64,000 bases of DNA from an uncultured Campylobacter sp. (lineage in GTDB: Bacteria; Campylobacterota; Campylobacteria; Campylobacterales; Campylobacteraceae): contig NZ_CAURPW010000005.1 in the NCBI RefSeq assembly GCF_963526985.1, positions 124,001-188,000 on the forward strand, read 5' to 3'. Positions 23,755-32,984 of the stretch are shown piece by piece. The translations under genes were made by a program, and so were the position numbers. Position 1 is the first letter of the stretch. Each line of letters opens with the position of its first letter. The notes beneath the pieces are model-generated. The model ran no database searches. It was not told the DNA's origin and was given only the letters and a program-made list of their open reading frames with translations.

Positions 23755-24546
23755 TTAAGGCAAATAATATTTTTTAACCTCGTCGATATTTATGTTTTTT
23801 CTATCTAAAAAGTAGGTTTTGATCTCTGCATATTTGTCTTTATCGAAAATAAAAATTATAAAATATTTTTTGCAAAGCGCGTGATAATACGTAACGAATT
23901 TGACGTTTGGATAATGCGGCTCGTCTATGATAATAGCTGGAAACGGCGTAAAACCGCTTAAATTTCCTTGCGTTGCCAGCTGGAAAAATATTTTTATGAT
24001 TATATTTCCAAGATAAACAAAAATCACAAATAAAACGACAAACAGCAAGCTACCAGACATACCAAAAAAGCCGCATAATACTATTATATACAAGACGATA
24101 TCGCGCACTCCCTTGTTTGGCATACTGGCGTCTAGCGGCTTGCAAATCAACTCGTCTAAATTCTTAAGCGATGAAGTATGCTTTAAAATGCCGATTTCAT
24201 AAAATTTAACCGAGTCGTTCATAAAATGAACGGTATCTTTTTTCTTTATCACATAAAAGAAGTAGTTAATAATCATCCAGCACGCTATGCAGGCTAACGC
24301 TGTGACAAACGACAAGATGTTGTCTATGCTTTTATCTTCAACCCACCCCATAACAAAAATAGTTACGATAATACCAAATGCTAGCGGCATAAAAAACAGT
24401 GTTTCAACAAAGAAATCCTCGTAGTTTTTTACTATTATCGGCTCTTTGTCGTAGTCTCTTGTAAATTTATTTGAGCCTGGATTCGTCAAATTTGAGCTTT
24501 GAGGATTGTTGTTTAAATTTTGCATCTGATTGTCTTCTGTTTTCAA
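23755..24546 (-). CDS. Predicted membrane protein of unknown function
   Basis: 263 residues. An Asn/Gln/Ser-rich N-terminus (1-40) is followed by membrane segments at about 50-70 (FFMPLAFGIIVTIFVMGWV), 78-100 (LSFVTALACIACWMIINYFF) and a long hydrophobic hairpin at about 150-188. The last ~70 residues form a soluble domain (FPAIIIDEPHYPNVKFVTYYH, YFIIFIFDKDKYAEIKTYF). I do not recognise the family. The gene is more AT-rich than its neighbours, stands alone, and is flanked by long spacers, which suggests an acquired gene. A second Met at position 8 is an alternative start. Confidence 0.7.
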   Translation of the reverse strand: MKTEDNQMQNLNNNPQSSNLTNPGSNKFTRDYDKEPIIVKNYEDFFVETLFFMPLAFGIIVTIFVMGWVEDKSIDNILSFVTALACIACWMIINYFFYVIKKKDTVHFMNDSVKFYEIGILKHTSSLKNLDELICKPLDASMPNKGVRDIVLYIIVLCGFFGMSGSLLFVVLFVIFVYLGNIIIKIFFQLATQGNLSGFTPFPAIIIDEPHYPNVKFVTYYHALCKKYFIIFIFDKDKYAEIKTYFLDRKNINIDEVKKYYLP

Positions 24547-24786
24547 ATTTATCTCCTAGACTCGCATCGCAAAAATACTAAATTTATCGCCGAATTTGAT
24601 GCTATATTTTACGATGTTTTAAATTTTGCTGCAAAAAACGGCTACTTTGGCTTATCCACGCAGCGGCGTATTTACACGCTGGACGCAACTTTACACAAAT
24701 TTATCGCAAAGCAGTTTTAAGTTTGAGCAAATTTGACTGCCAAAATGCGCAAGAAAACAAAAAAATTATAAAATTTAAAGCAAAAT

Positions 24787-25590
24787 TTACCCAAGCCTCA
24801 ACGCCTTTTGCATCGCGGCTTGGATTTTGGCCTCGTCAAGCGAGCCGTCAAAGAATAAATTTAGCGCCAAAGCAGCCTGAAAAAGTAGCATATCTAAGCC
24901 GTCTTTATGCGCGAGTCTGCTAGCGGCGGCTAAATTTAAAAATGGCGTTTTTTTACCGTAAATCACGTCAAAGGCAAATTTAGCCTCATCAAAAATAGGA
25001 CGCAAAAGCTCGGTGGGCGTGGGTAAATTTTCATCTTTTAGCCCCGCTGAGGTCGTATTTACGACGAGGTCAAATTTGCCGCCTTTAAATTCGGCGAAAT
25101 TCGCCCAGCTAAATTTTTCAAATTCGGCGAAATTTGCTAGTCTCCCCTCGCTTCTATTTAGCACGCAAACTCGCACGCCGCGGCTCTTTAGCGCGTAGGC
25201 GACTGCTTTAGCCGCCCCGCCCGCACCCAAAACGAGAGCTGATTTTATATGCCCAAAACTCTCTATCGCCCGCAAAAATCCAGGCGCGTCGGTGTTGTGG
25301 CCGTAAATTTTGCCGCCGCGAGAGACAAGAGTGTTTACGGAGCCGATTTTTATAGCCGTTTCATCCGCGACGTCACACTGCGCGAGCGCAGCCTCTTTGT
25401 GCGGGACGGTGACGTTTGCGCCGCTTAGTTTTAGTTCTTTAAATTTAGAGATGAGTCGCGAGCCGTCCGTTAGCTCGTAGCGAGTATAGAGGGCTTCGCG
25501 AGATAGACCAAGCTCGCCCAGAGCCGCGTTATGCAGTCTGGGCGAGATGGAGTGAGAGACGGGGTTGCCGAAAACGGCGAAAATTTTCAT
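24787..25590 (-). CDS. aroE: Shikimate dehydrogenase
   Basis: 267 residues, the usual AroE length; reduces 3-dehydroshikimate to shikimate with NADPH for aromatic amino acid synthesis. Visible sites: GNPVSHSISPRLHN (substrate binding, about 7-20), GANVTVPHKEAA with the catalytic Lys (about 57-68), GHNTDAPGFLRA with the catalytic Asp (about 97-108), and the Rossmann loop VLGAGGAAKAVAYAL (about 119-133). The start overlaps the SPOR gene stop (ATGA), so it is the last gene of the leftward cluster. No obvious terminator was found. Confidence 0.95.
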   Translation of the reverse strand: MKIFAVFGNPVSHSISPRLHNAALGELGLSREALYTRYELTDGSRLISKFKELKLSGANVTVPHKEAALAQCDVADETAIKIGSVNTLVSRGGKIYGHNTDAPGFLRAIESFGHIKSALVLGAGGAAKAVAYALKSRGVRVCVLNRSEGRLANFAEFEKFSWANFAEFKGGKFDLVVNTTSAGLKDENLPTPTELLRPIFDEAKFAFDVIYGKKTPFLNLAAASRLAHKDGLDMLLFQAALALNLFFDGSLDEAKIQAAMQKALRLG

Positions 25591-26516
25591 TTTATATTTA
25601 CGATAAATGCGTTTGGAGCGGCGTTTTGCTTGATCTTGGCTAACTCGCTTTTTAGCTGGGCTCCGCTATAAGGGCCGACGAGTACTTTAATGATTTCATC
25701 GCCGTTTACGTTCGTTCTATATAGCTTGTATGCGTAGCCTGCGGCTTTTAGCTTGCCAAGCTCGGGCGCTTTTTCGTTAAAGTGCTTTACCGCAAAAACC
25801 TGTATATAGCTACCGCTGTGGGCCTCGTCGCCACCGGAGGCCGGAGTTTGCTTAGTCGGCTTTTGCTTTGCAACTTTTTCTTTATGCGCATCGGTTGCTT
25901 TTGGTTGTTTGGCTATTTTTTCGTTTTTCGCCTCTTTTTGCTTCTGCTCTTTTGTTTTTACGACGTTTGCGTGCTGTTTAGACTCTGCTTTTGGTTCGCT
26001 TGGTTGTGCGCTAGGAGCGTCGTTTTGCTTTAGTGCGCCTTGTATGGTAGCAGGCTCCGTCGGAGGCGTAGCGGGATCGCCGGCTTGTGCCTCTTGCTGC
26101 TTTTTATCCTCTTTTTCTTTGAGCGACTTTACCATATCTTCAAAGCTATCTTGACCTTTATTTTCAGGCACGATAGGCACTTGCTCAAAGTTATTTTGCT
26201 GCGGCTCCTGGACTAAAGGCTGGGTCGGCTCGGGCTGCGGTTGCGGCTGAGCTTGAGCTACTTGCTCCGGCGTAGGCACGTTTACTTGCTGCGGGATACT
26301 TCTGGTATTATCGGGTTCTGGCGGTAGAGTCATCCTAGAGTCGGGCTGGGCTATCTGGGCATTGGTTTCGGATGAATTTAAAAATTTCATCGCGATCAAA
26401 ACCGCCAAAAATATAATAACGAAGACGGCGACTAGGACGAGTATCCTTTTGACGCTTTTGCTTTTTTTGTCTTCGTTATTATCAAGCATAATGTCTCTTA
26501 GCTCGTTATACTCCAT
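25587..26516 (-). CDS. SPOR-domain membrane protein
   Basis: 309 residues: a short cytoplasmic start, one membrane helix (about 24-45, RILVLVAVFVIIFLAVLI), a long Pro/Gln- and Lys-rich periplasmic linker (60-225), and a C-terminal SPOR domain (about 235-309, SYIQVFAVKHFNEKAPEL and KVLVGPYSG). SPOR domains bind denuded septal peptidoglycan, so a role in division or septal wall processing is likely; the architecture is FtsN-like, but orthology cannot be shown here. Located between the DUF1882 gene and aroE. Confidence 0.85.
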   Translation of the reverse strand: MEYNELRDIMLDNNEDKKSKSVKRILVLVAVFVIIFLAVLIAMKFLNSSETNAQIAQPDSRMTLPPEPDNTRSIPQQVNVPTPEQVAQAQPQPQPEPTQPLVQEPQQNNFEQVPIVPENKGQDSFEDMVKSLKEKEDKKQQEAQAGDPATPPTEPATIQGALKQNDAPSAQPSEPKAESKQHANVVKTKEQKQKEAKNEKIAKQPKATDAHKEKVAKQKPTKQTPASGGDEAHSGSYIQVFAVKHFNEKAPELGKLKAAGYAYKLYRTNVNGDEIIKVLVGPYSGAQLKSELAKIKQNAAPNAFIVNIK

Positions 26517-26525
26517 TTTTACTCC

Positions 26526-27068
26526 TTACATATGTTTTGACCAGCTTGCGCCGCGCTCTTTTTGATAAACTTTATACGGCAACGTCAAGATGTTAAATTC
26601 TTTCGGTAGCTCCATCGTCGGAAACACTCTCCACTCTTTAACCAAACGCGAACTAAGCAGTATAGATAGCTTATTTGCGATCTGGTAGCCCTCGTTTAGC
26701 GTCGTGTGGCCTTTATGCACGTAGAGGTGCAAGTGCCCCGGTGTCTTGCTCTCGTAAGCGGTAAAATTTATAAACCCCTCCTCGCGGAGCAAAAGCTGAG
26801 CTCGGTGCCAAAAGCGCTCGGGCATCCTGCCGTTGTAGTCAAATACGATATTTTCGACCTTGTCGCCCGGCAGTATCAGCGAGTGCGCGACCGTGATCTT
26901 GCCCTCGTCGTGATCTTTTATCACCTGATAGCTTAGAGGCTCGTTTATGAGCTCAAATTTATTAAAAAACGTACGCCCCTTGTACTCGATCTTGCTTACG
27001 ATATTATCGCGTTTGATCCAGTAGTGGCTCGTGTTCATTTTGATTAGCGCGGTGTCTATGCTTTGCAT
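26526..27068 (-). CDS. DUF1882 protein (Campylobacterota-specific)
   Basis: 180 residues from the ATG at 27068; a TTG one codon earlier is possible. It contains [24 protein letters not shown] and later [18 protein letters not shown] segments that I associate with DUF1882 proteins, found almost only in epsilonproteobacteria next to glyA. The His-rich [10 protein letters not shown] stretch could bind metal. No signal peptide or membrane segment. The ATG overlaps the glyA stop as TGATG, so it is coupled to glyA. Function unknown. Confidence 0.75.
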   Translation of the reverse strand: MQSIDTALIKMNTSHYWIKRDNIVSKIEYKGRTFFNKFELINEPLSYQVIKDHDEGKITVAHSLILPGDKVENIVFDYNGRMPERFWHRAQLLLREEGFINFTAYESKTPGHLHLYVHKGHTTLNEGYQIANKLSILLSSRLVKEWRVFPTMELPKEFNILTLPYKVYQKERGASWSKHM

Positions 27069-28312
27069 CAATAAGTCGCCTTATCGTAGATAATAAATTT
27101 GCTCGCAAGATCTTTTAGCTCGGATTTCACCTTGCTTTGAAGCTCAGCGTTATCGATATCGCTTAGCACGTCGGCGATTTTGTTTGCGATGATTTCAAAC
27201 TCCGCTTCTTTCATACCGCGAGCCGTAAGCGCCGGACTTCCGATGCGGATACCGCTTGTGATAAACGGGCTTCTAGTTTCGCCCGGGACCGTATTTTTAT
27301 TTACCGTTATGCCGGCATTTCCAAGAGCGATATCGGCGTCTTTACCGCTAAAATCGCGGTTTAAAAAGCTCATTAAAACCAGATGGTTATCGGTACCGCC
27401 GCTAACTAGATCAAAGCCGCGTTTTACCAAAACTTCGGCTAGTTTTTTGATGTTTGCCTTAACTTGCTTGGCGTAAATTTTCCACTCTGGACTTAGGTTG
27501 TGTTTAAAGCCCACCGCCTTTGCGGCAATAACGTGAACTAGCGGTCCGCCCTGGATGCCGGGGAAGATGGACGAATTTATCTTTTTGGCGTACTCTTCGT
27601 TATTTGTCATGATGATACCGCCGCGAGGTCCGCGAAGGGTCTTGTGCGTAGTCGAGCTCACCACGTCGCAGTGCGGGAACGGACTCTGATGCTCGCCTGC
27701 GACTACTAGTCCCGCGATGTGCGCTACGTCTGCAAAGAGTATAGCGCCTACTGCGTCGGCGATCTCGCGGAATTTCTTAAATTCGATCTCGCGCGTATAT
27801 GCGCTTGCGCCGCAGACGATCATCTTAGGTTTTACGATTTGCGCGATTTCCATCACCTTATCGTAGTTTATGCGTCCGTCAAGCTCCACGCCGTAAAAAA
27901 AGCTCTGATAAATTTTACCCGAGCTGCTTACTTTTGCGCCGTGCGTTAGGTGTCCGCCGTGGCTTAGATCCATGCCTAAAATTTTATCGCCAGGATTTAA
28001 AAGCGCGCCGTAAACGCCTTGGTTCGCCTGTGAGCCTGAGTTTGGCTGCACGTTTGCAAATTCGCAACCAAAAAGCTCTTTGCAGCGATCGATCGCTAAC
28101 TGCTCGATCTGATCGACGTATTCGCAGCCGCCGTAGTAGCGTTTGCCTGGATAGCCTTCTGCGTATTTGTTGGTTAGGACTGAGCCCATTACTTCCATTA
28201 CTTCAGGGTAGGTAAAATTTTCGCTCGCAATCATTTCGAGGTGGTCGCATTGGCGTTTTAGCTCTAAATTTACTAAATCGAAAATTTCTTTATCGTAGCT
28301 TTGAAAACTCAT
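27068..28312 (-). CDS. glyA: Serine hydroxymethyltransferase
   Basis: 414 residues; PLP enzyme interconverting serine and glycine while charging tetrahydrofolate with a one-carbon unit. The PLP lysine is in [16 protein letters not shown] (Lys about 226); [11 protein letters not shown] (about 119-129) and [11 protein letters not shown] (about 193-203) are the other conserved cofactor and substrate segments. The ATG shares one base with the lysS stop (TAATG), with AAGGAGA upstream. Part of the fur-lysS-glyA-DUF1882-SPOR-aroE run. Confidence 0.97.
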   Translation of the reverse strand: MSFQSYDKEIFDLVNLELKRQCDHLEMIASENFTYPEVMEVMGSVLTNKYAEGYPGKRYYGGCEYVDQIEQLAIDRCKELFGCEFANVQPNSGSQANQGVYGALLNPGDKILGMDLSHGGHLTHGAKVSSSGKIYQSFFYGVELDGRINYDKVMEIAQIVKPKMIVCGASAYTREIEFKKFREIADAVGAILFADVAHIAGLVVAGEHQSPFPHCDVVSSTTHKTLRGPRGGIIMTNNEEYAKKINSSIFPGIQGGPLVHVIAAKAVGFKHNLSPEWKIYAKQVKANIKKLAEVLVKRGFDLVSGGTDNHLVLMSFLNRDFSGKDADIALGNAGITVNKNTVPGETRSPFITSGIRIGSPALTARGMKEAEFEIIANKIADVLSDIDNAELQSKVKSELKDLASKFIIYDKATY

Positions 28313-29817
28313 TAATTCTCCTTGGTTTCGTTTTTTTGCGGTCTCATCGCGGGGAAAAGCACCACGTCGCGGATGGATTTTTTATTGGTTAGTAGCATCA
28401 CGAGCCTATCTATGCCGATACCCTGACCCGCAGTAGGCGGCATCGCGTAGCCAAGAGCCCTCACGTAGTCCTCATCCATCTCGTGAGCTTCGTCGTCGCC
28501 GGCGTTTTTGGCTTCGATCTGTGAAGCGAAACGGCCGTACTGATCGATTGGGTCGTTTAGCTCGTTAAAGCCGTTAGCCAGCTCGCGTCCCGCGATAAAC
28601 AGCTCAAATCTCTCGGCGATATCTGGATTTGCGTCGCTTCTGCGAGAAAGCGGGCTGATAGAGATCGGATAGTCGATGATAAAGGTCGGATCGGTCAGCT
28701 TGCTCTCTACGTAGTTGTCGAAAAGCTCGGCCTGCAAATGCCCTAAATCAAGTTTAGCGTTTGCCTCAAAGCCGTCCGCTTTGAGCTTGGCTAAAATTTT
28801 ATCTTTATCGTCAATGATAGTTTCGTCTAGCCCGCCGATTTCTACGAGTGCTTTTTTGTAGCTTATGCGTTTAAACGGCTTGCTAAAATCGATCTGCATA
28901 CCGTCAAATTCGATGATTTTAGGCATATCTAGTTTATCAAGAAGCACGTTAAATAGCTCCTCTGTTAGCCCCATCAAATCGTGATAAGTGTGCCACGCCC
29001 AGTAAAACTCGATGCTCGTAAATTCGGGATTATGCGTTAGGTCCATGCCCTCGTTGCGGAAATTTCTATTCATCTCGTAAACGGCGTCAAAGCCGCCCAC
29101 GATGAGACGCTTTAGATAAAGCTCGGGCGCGATGCGTAAAAATCTCTCCACGCCAAGCGCATTGTGAAACGTAACGAAAGGCTTAGCGTTAGCTCCGCCG
29201 GGGATCGGGTGCATCATAGGAGTCTCAACCTCTAAAAAGCCCTTGTCCTCGAAAAATCTGCGAATCGTGCTAACGATAACCGAGCGACGCTTAAAATCGG
29301 CCCTAACCTCGGGATTCATTATCATATCGAGGTATCTCTGGCGGTATCTGGTCTCGATATCCGTTAGTCCGTGAAATTTCTCGGGAAGCGGCGAAATGGC
29401 CTTTGACGCCAAAGTTAGCTCGCTAACGTGCATAGAAAATTCGCCCGTTCGCGTGACGAAAGCATACCCGCGCACGTATATGATGTCGCCTACTTCGATA
29501 TTTTTCTTTACGACCTTAAACCAATCCGGATCAAGCGTCTTGTTGCTAAAATAAATTTGAAGATTGCCGTCCTCATCCTCGATGTTGGCAAATATCGCCT
29601 TGCCCGCATCCCTGATGAGCTTAACGCGTCCGGCGAGGCTTACTAGCTGGCCTTCGGCGCTCTTTTCCTCGGTGTCTATAATATGTTTAAATTTGAGCCT
29701 AAATTTAGTTATATCCATATCGCGGCGCAAAAAATGCGGGTAGGGATTTACGCCCGCGTTTCGCAGCTCATTTGCGGTCTCTAGTCTTTGGATTTCCAGT
29801 TGATTTTCAAATATCAC
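28312..29817 (-). CDS. lysS: Lysyl-tRNA synthetase (class II)
   Basis: 501 residues from the GTG at 29817, which overlaps the fur stop as GTGA; an upstream in-frame ATG would add an unconserved N-terminus encoded by fur DNA. N-terminal OB fold (about 50-150, [21 protein letters not shown]) binds the tRNA-Lys anticodon. Class II motifs follow: motif 1 near 180-200, motif 2 [17 protein letters not shown] (about 251-267) and motif 3 [10 protein letters not shown] near 472-482. Charges tRNA-Lys with lysine and ATP. Confidence 0.95.
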   Translation of the reverse strand: MIFENQLEIQRLETANELRNAGVNPYPHFLRRDMDITKFRLKFKHIIDTEEKSAEGQLVSLAGRVKLIRDAGKAIFANIEDEDGNLQIYFSNKTLDPDWFKVVKKNIEVGDIIYVRGYAFVTRTGEFSMHVSELTLASKAISPLPEKFHGLTDIETRYRQRYLDMIMNPEVRADFKRRSVIVSTIRRFFEDKGFLEVETPMMHPIPGGANAKPFVTFHNALGVERFLRIAPELYLKRLIVGGFDAVYEMNRNFRNEGMDLTHNPEFTSIEFYWAWHTYHDLMGLTEELFNVLLDKLDMPKIIEFDGMQIDFSKPFKRISYKKALVEIGGLDETIIDDKDKILAKLKADGFEANAKLDLGHLQAELFDNYVESKLTDPTFIIDYPISISPLSRRSDANPDIAERFELFIAGRELANGFNELNDPIDQYGRFASQIEAKNAGDDEAHEMDEDYVRALGYAMPPTAGQGIGIDRLVMLLTNKKSIRDVVLFPAMRPQKNETKEN

Positions 29818-30287
29818 TTGCCGCCCTTTGCCTCTTTGGCGATACACTCCTTGCATACCCCGTAAAGCTGCATCATGTGTCCGGTTAGCTTAAAGCCGTG
29901 TTCTTTTGCTATGCTGGATTGCCTTTTTTCTATCGTTTGATCTTCAAACTCTATGATCGTTCCGCATCTACGGCATATCATGTGGTCGTGATGGGGTTTG
30001 GTGGCAAGCTCGAATTTTTTCCCTTGCGAACCGAAGCTGATAGATGTTACCATCTCGGCTTCCTCGAGTAAATTTAGCGTTCTATAAACGGTCGCGATAC
30101 CGACGTTTAAGTCGGGATAGGTCTCTTTAATGAAAAAATATAGTCTCTCCGGAGTAAAATGCTCGTCGTTATTATAAAGCGTTTTTAACAAAACTTCGCG
30201 TTGCTGCGTGTATTTTAACCCGTTATCTCTTAAAATTTTTTTGAATTTTTCAAGAAGGGCGTCGTATTCTAAATTTTCGATAGTCAT
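29814..30287 (-). CDS. fur: Ferric uptake regulator
   Basis: 157 residues. Winged-helix DNA-binding half (about 10-85, [16 protein letters not shown] and [18 protein letters not shown]), then the metal-binding dimer half with [18 protein letters not shown] (about 96-113) and a second Cxx[11 protein letters not shown]. In Campylobacter Fur represses iron uptake genes with Fe(II) and also works metal-free. Position between cvpA and lysS is the same as in C. jejuni, where fur is transcribed from upstream gene promoters. No Fur box is obvious in the 9-base upstream gap. Confidence 0.96.
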   Translation of the reverse strand: MTIENLEYDALLEKFKKILRDNGLKYTQQREVLLKTLYNNDEHFTPERLYFFIKETYPDLNVGIATVYRTLNLLEEAEMVTSISFGSQGKKFELATKPHHDHMICRRCGTIIEFEDQTIEKRQSSIAKEHGFKLTGHMMQLYGVCKECIAKEAKGGK

Positions 30288-30296
30288 CTTTGCTCC

Positions 30297-30881
30297 TTAA
30301 ATCGTCGAATTTAGCTCTAAATTCGGTTTATGCTCTTGTTTGGCGGCGTCAAAAGGCGTCTCGATATTACCCACGCCGCCGGCTATCGCCTTTACGTCTA
30401 CGTTCATTATCCATTTACCTGTCTCTAGTAGCACGGGGTATAGCTTGCTTCCGGTAAAATACGGCTCAATCTTATTGTTTAGCACCTGAATATTGGATAC
30501 CGTTACTATTAGTACCGCAAAAACTAGGAAAATTTTAGCGCTACCCACGACAAAACCGCCTAGTTTATCTAAAAATCCAAGTCCGCTTAGGCCGACTAGT
30601 TTTGATAAAAATGCGCCTATGCCCAAGCAAACGACCCAAAAAATGATGAGCGTCGATAAAAACCCGGCAAAAAAAACAACCGTATCCCCGTCTAGCTTAT
30701 AGACTTTGTCGCTGATGATTTGTCCGGCTTTTGCCGCAAATCTACTAGCTACCACGATACCGCCGATAAGCCCCACAAGCCCGAATATCTCCTTAATAAG
30801 ACCGCTTATCACGCCCTTTATGCCTAGTATCAGCACAAGCGAGACTACGACCACGTCAAATAGCGTAACAAACTCCATCAC
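30297..30881 (-). CDS. CvpA family membrane protein
   Basis: 194 residues with four hydrophobic helices (about 6-22, 28-46, 65-90, 105-128). The first contains the CvpA-type FDVVVVSLVLILGIKGVISG start. The C-terminus is soluble and Pro/Glu-containing. CvpA proteins are inner-membrane proteins tied to colicin V export and envelope stress resistance; the exact function is not settled. It overlaps pilT by four bases (ATGA) and is 9 bases before fur. Confidence 0.85.
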   Translation of the reverse strand: MMEFVTLFDVVVVSLVLILGIKGVISGLIKEIFGLVGLIGGIVVASRFAAKAGQIISDKVYKLDGDTVVFFAGFLSTLIIFWVVCLGIGAFLSKLVGLSGLGFLDKLGGFVVGSAKIFLVFAVLIVTVSNIQVLNNKIEPYFTGSKLYPVLLETGKWIMNVDVKAIAGGVGNIETPFDAAKQEHKPNLELNSTI

Positions 30882-31993
30882 ATCCCCAGTAGCGGTCCCA
30901 ACTCTTGCTGGTTGGTGGAGTATCTCATTGCCATTTCTTTGCTTATTTGATTTGCTCTGAGTGCTTTCATTAGGGACTGAGTTTGAGTTATCATGCCGGT
31001 TACTTGCTGATTTAGCTGCATTTGAGAGTAAATTTGATGTACTTTGTTTTCGCGTATGAGGTTTGCGATAGCGTTGTTATTTATCAAAATTTCATGAATC
31101 GCGATTCGTCCGCCGCTAGTCTTAGGAAGCAAGCTTTGCGATATAACCGCCGTTAGAGAAACCGAGAGCATATTTCGCACTTGAAGCTGCTCGCCGCCTT
31201 CAAAGCTATCTATGATACGGTTGATAGTCTGGATAGCGGAGTTCGTGTGCAAGGTTCCAAAAACCAAGTGTCCGGTCTCAGCCGCCGTAATAGCCGTAGA
31301 TATGGTCTCTCTATCGCGCAGCTCGCCCACCAAGATGATATCGGGGTCTTCGCGAAGCGCGCTTTTTAGAGCCTTAGCGTATGAGTGAGTATCCGTACCG
31401 ACGTTTCTTTGAGAAAAAAGCGCTTTTTTATTCGTATGCACGAACTCCACGGGATCTTCGATGGTTAGGATATGTTTTCTATGGCTTAAATTTATCTCGT
31501 TTAACATCGCGGCAAGGGTGGTGGATTTACCGCTACCGGTCGGTCCGGTAACCAGTATCATGCCCTTTTCACGCTTTACGACCTCTTTAAAAACGCCCGG
31601 GGCTCTCAAATCGTCAAGAGACGGTATGTCGGTAGGGATTATACGAAACGCCGCAGCCAGGTCTCCGTTTGAGGTGTAGTAGTAGTTGCCTCTGAAGCGT
31701 CCTACACCCGGAAGCTCTATCGCAAAGTCAAGCTCCTTATCCTCCTCAAGCTCGCTTTTTTGAGTATCGGTTATCAAAGCGTAGCAGATATCTTGTATAT
31801 CGTGTCCGCTCAAAACTCCCAGCTCAAGCGGTCTTAATGTTCCGTCTATGCGAATTTGTGGTTCGCTTTTTGAGACTAAGTGCAAGTCGCTCGCCTTATT
31901 ATGCACGACGGTTTTTAGAAGCGTTTCTAGGCTTACGTCTATTTTTTTTGGTTCTAGCGCGTCGCCTACGCGCTCCTGTTTTATTTCTTCCAT
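30878..31993 (-). CDS. pilT: PilT-family twitching motility ATPase
   Basis: 371 residues, the usual PilT length. Visible motifs: N-terminal PAS-like domain with ASDLHLVSKSEPQIRIDG, Walker A GPTGSGKSTTLAAM (about 146-159), Asp box ILTIEDPVEF, Walker B LREDPDIILVGELRD (about 212-226), and His box GTLHTNSA. PilT hexamers retract type IV pili. No other pilus gene is in the window, so it either serves a pilus or competence system encoded elsewhere or has another role. Lies between gatC (11-base gap) and cvpA. Confidence 0.92.
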   Translation of the reverse strand: MEEIKQERVGDALEPKKIDVSLETLLKTVVHNKASDLHLVSKSEPQIRIDGTLRPLELGVLSGHDIQDICYALITDTQKSELEEDKELDFAIELPGVGRFRGNYYYTSNGDLAAAFRIIPTDIPSLDDLRAPGVFKEVVKREKGMILVTGPTGSGKSTTLAAMLNEINLSHRKHILTIEDPVEFVHTNKKALFSQRNVGTDTHSYAKALKSALREDPDIILVGELRDRETISTAITAAETGHLVFGTLHTNSAIQTINRIIDSFEGGEQLQVRNMLSVSLTAVISQSLLPKTSGGRIAIHEILINNNAIANLIRENKVHQIYSQMQLNQQVTGMITQTQSLMKALRANQISKEMAMRYSTNQQELGPLLGM

Positions 31994-32004
31994 TTATATT
32001 TTCC

Positions 32005-32292
32005 TTATTCGATTATTTTCGGTACGACGAAAAAATGCTCGCTACTCATAGGAGCATTTTTTAGTATCGTTTCTATCACGTCCGAGCTTACGCTTACGTC
32101 TTCTCTTAGCGGAGTTCCGCCGTCTATGGAGCTTACGACCGCTCCAACGTCGCTTAAATCCAGCTCGTCTAGTATATCTACGAAATTTAAAATCTCGCTA
32201 AGTTGATTTTCAATCTCTTTTCGCTTCTCTTCGCCTATTTTAAGCGAGCTGAGCTTTTCAAGCTTAGCCAGCAGAGTGTCGTCTATTTGCAT
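32005..32292 (-). CDS. gatC: Aspartyl/glutamyl-tRNA amidotransferase subunit C
   Basis: 95 residues, standard for GatC; starts MQIDDTLLAKLEKLSSLKI and carries EIENQLSEILNFVDILDELD and the conserved REDVSV. It stabilises GatA in the GatCAB complex that makes Gln-tRNA and Asn-tRNA by transamidation. As is common in epsilonproteobacteria it is separated from gatA/gatB. First gene of the leftward cluster, with its own extended -10 promoter. Confidence 0.92.
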   Translation of the reverse strand: MQIDDTLLAKLEKLSSLKIGEEKRKEIENQLSEILNFVDILDELDLSDVGAVVSSIDGGTPLREDVSVSSDVIETILKNAPMSSEHFFVVPKIIE

Positions 32293-32324
32293 AAAACCTC
32301 GTTTAAATTTTTAAATTTTCTCGC

Positions 32325-32330
32325 ATTATA
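32325..32330 (-). promoter_or_regulatory. Extended -10 promoter of the gatC cluster
   Basis: On the minus strand TGTGCTATAAT: a consensus TATAAT preceded by TGn, 33 bases before the gatC ATG. It would drive gatC-pilT-cvpA and possibly fur-lysS-glyA. Confidence 0.65.
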
Positions 32331-32374
32331 GCACATTTTGTCTTGATTTTTATGGTGTTTTATAATTATTATGC

Positions 32375-32380
32375 TACAAT
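32375..32380 (+). promoter_or_regulatory. Extended -10 promoter of the rightward yfgM-like to hisG cluster
   Basis: TGCTACAAT: TACAAT with an upstream TGn, 37 bases before the TTG start of the YfgM-like gene. The five following genes overlap or nearly touch, so this is likely the main operon promoter. Confidence 0.6.
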
Positions 32381-32417
32381 TACGAACTTTCAATATCTAA
32401 AATTTTAAGGAAAAAGC

Positions 32418-32984
32418 TTGGCTATCAAAGACGATATCAACTCCATAAAAGAAGAGCTAAACACTCAAGAACAATTTTTAGAAAATATGATAAAAAGCGA
32501 AAGATTTTTTAAAAAATATAGCAAATTTATCATAACCGCGGTCGTTTTAGGCGCGATCGGCGCGATCGGATACTACGTAAACGACGCCTTAAAAGAAAAA
32601 GATTTCAAAGCCGCAAACGCCGCTTATGCTAAGCTAATACTTAACCCAAAAGACGATCAAGCAAAAGCCGAGCTAAAGCAAAAAGACGCCTCTCTTTACA
32701 CGCTTTACGAATTTAAAATCGCCGTCGATAACAACGACACAAACGCGTTAAAATCGCTAGCAAACGAGCAGATCGATCCGCTTTTAAAAGATATCGTAAA
32801 ATCCCAATTAAACGAGCCTGGCGGTCAAATTTTAAGCTCGTATAGAGCCGCGATTAACGGCTATGAGCTATTAAAAGAAGATAAAATCGACGAAGCCAAA
32901 AACGAATTTAAGAAAATCCCGTTAAATTCGCAGCTCCAAGATCTCGTCAAAAATTTAGAACATTACCAAGGAAAAACAAAATGA
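32418..32984 (+). CDS. YfgM-like membrane-anchored TPR protein
   Basis: 188 residues from a TTG with TAAGGA nearby. One membrane helix (about 37-54, FIITAVVLGAIGAIGYYV) follows a charged cytoplasmic start; the periplasmic part is helical and ends with EAKNEFKKIPLNSQL and EHYQGKTK, as in YfgM/TPR_21 proteins. In Escherichia coli yfgM sits directly before bamB and YfgM is a SecYEG-associated periplasmic chaperone. Here too the next gene is BamB-like, overlapping by four bases. Call rests on architecture and synteny. Confidence 0.65.
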   Translation: MAIKDDINSIKEELNTQEQFLENMIKSERFFKKYSKFIITAVVLGAIGAIGYYVNDALKEKDFKAANAAYAKLILNPKDDQAKAELKQKDASLYTLYEFKIAVDNNDTNALKSLANEQIDPLLKDIVKSQLNEPGGQILSSYRAAINGYELLKEDKIDEAKNEFKKIPLNSQLQDLVKNLEHYQGKTK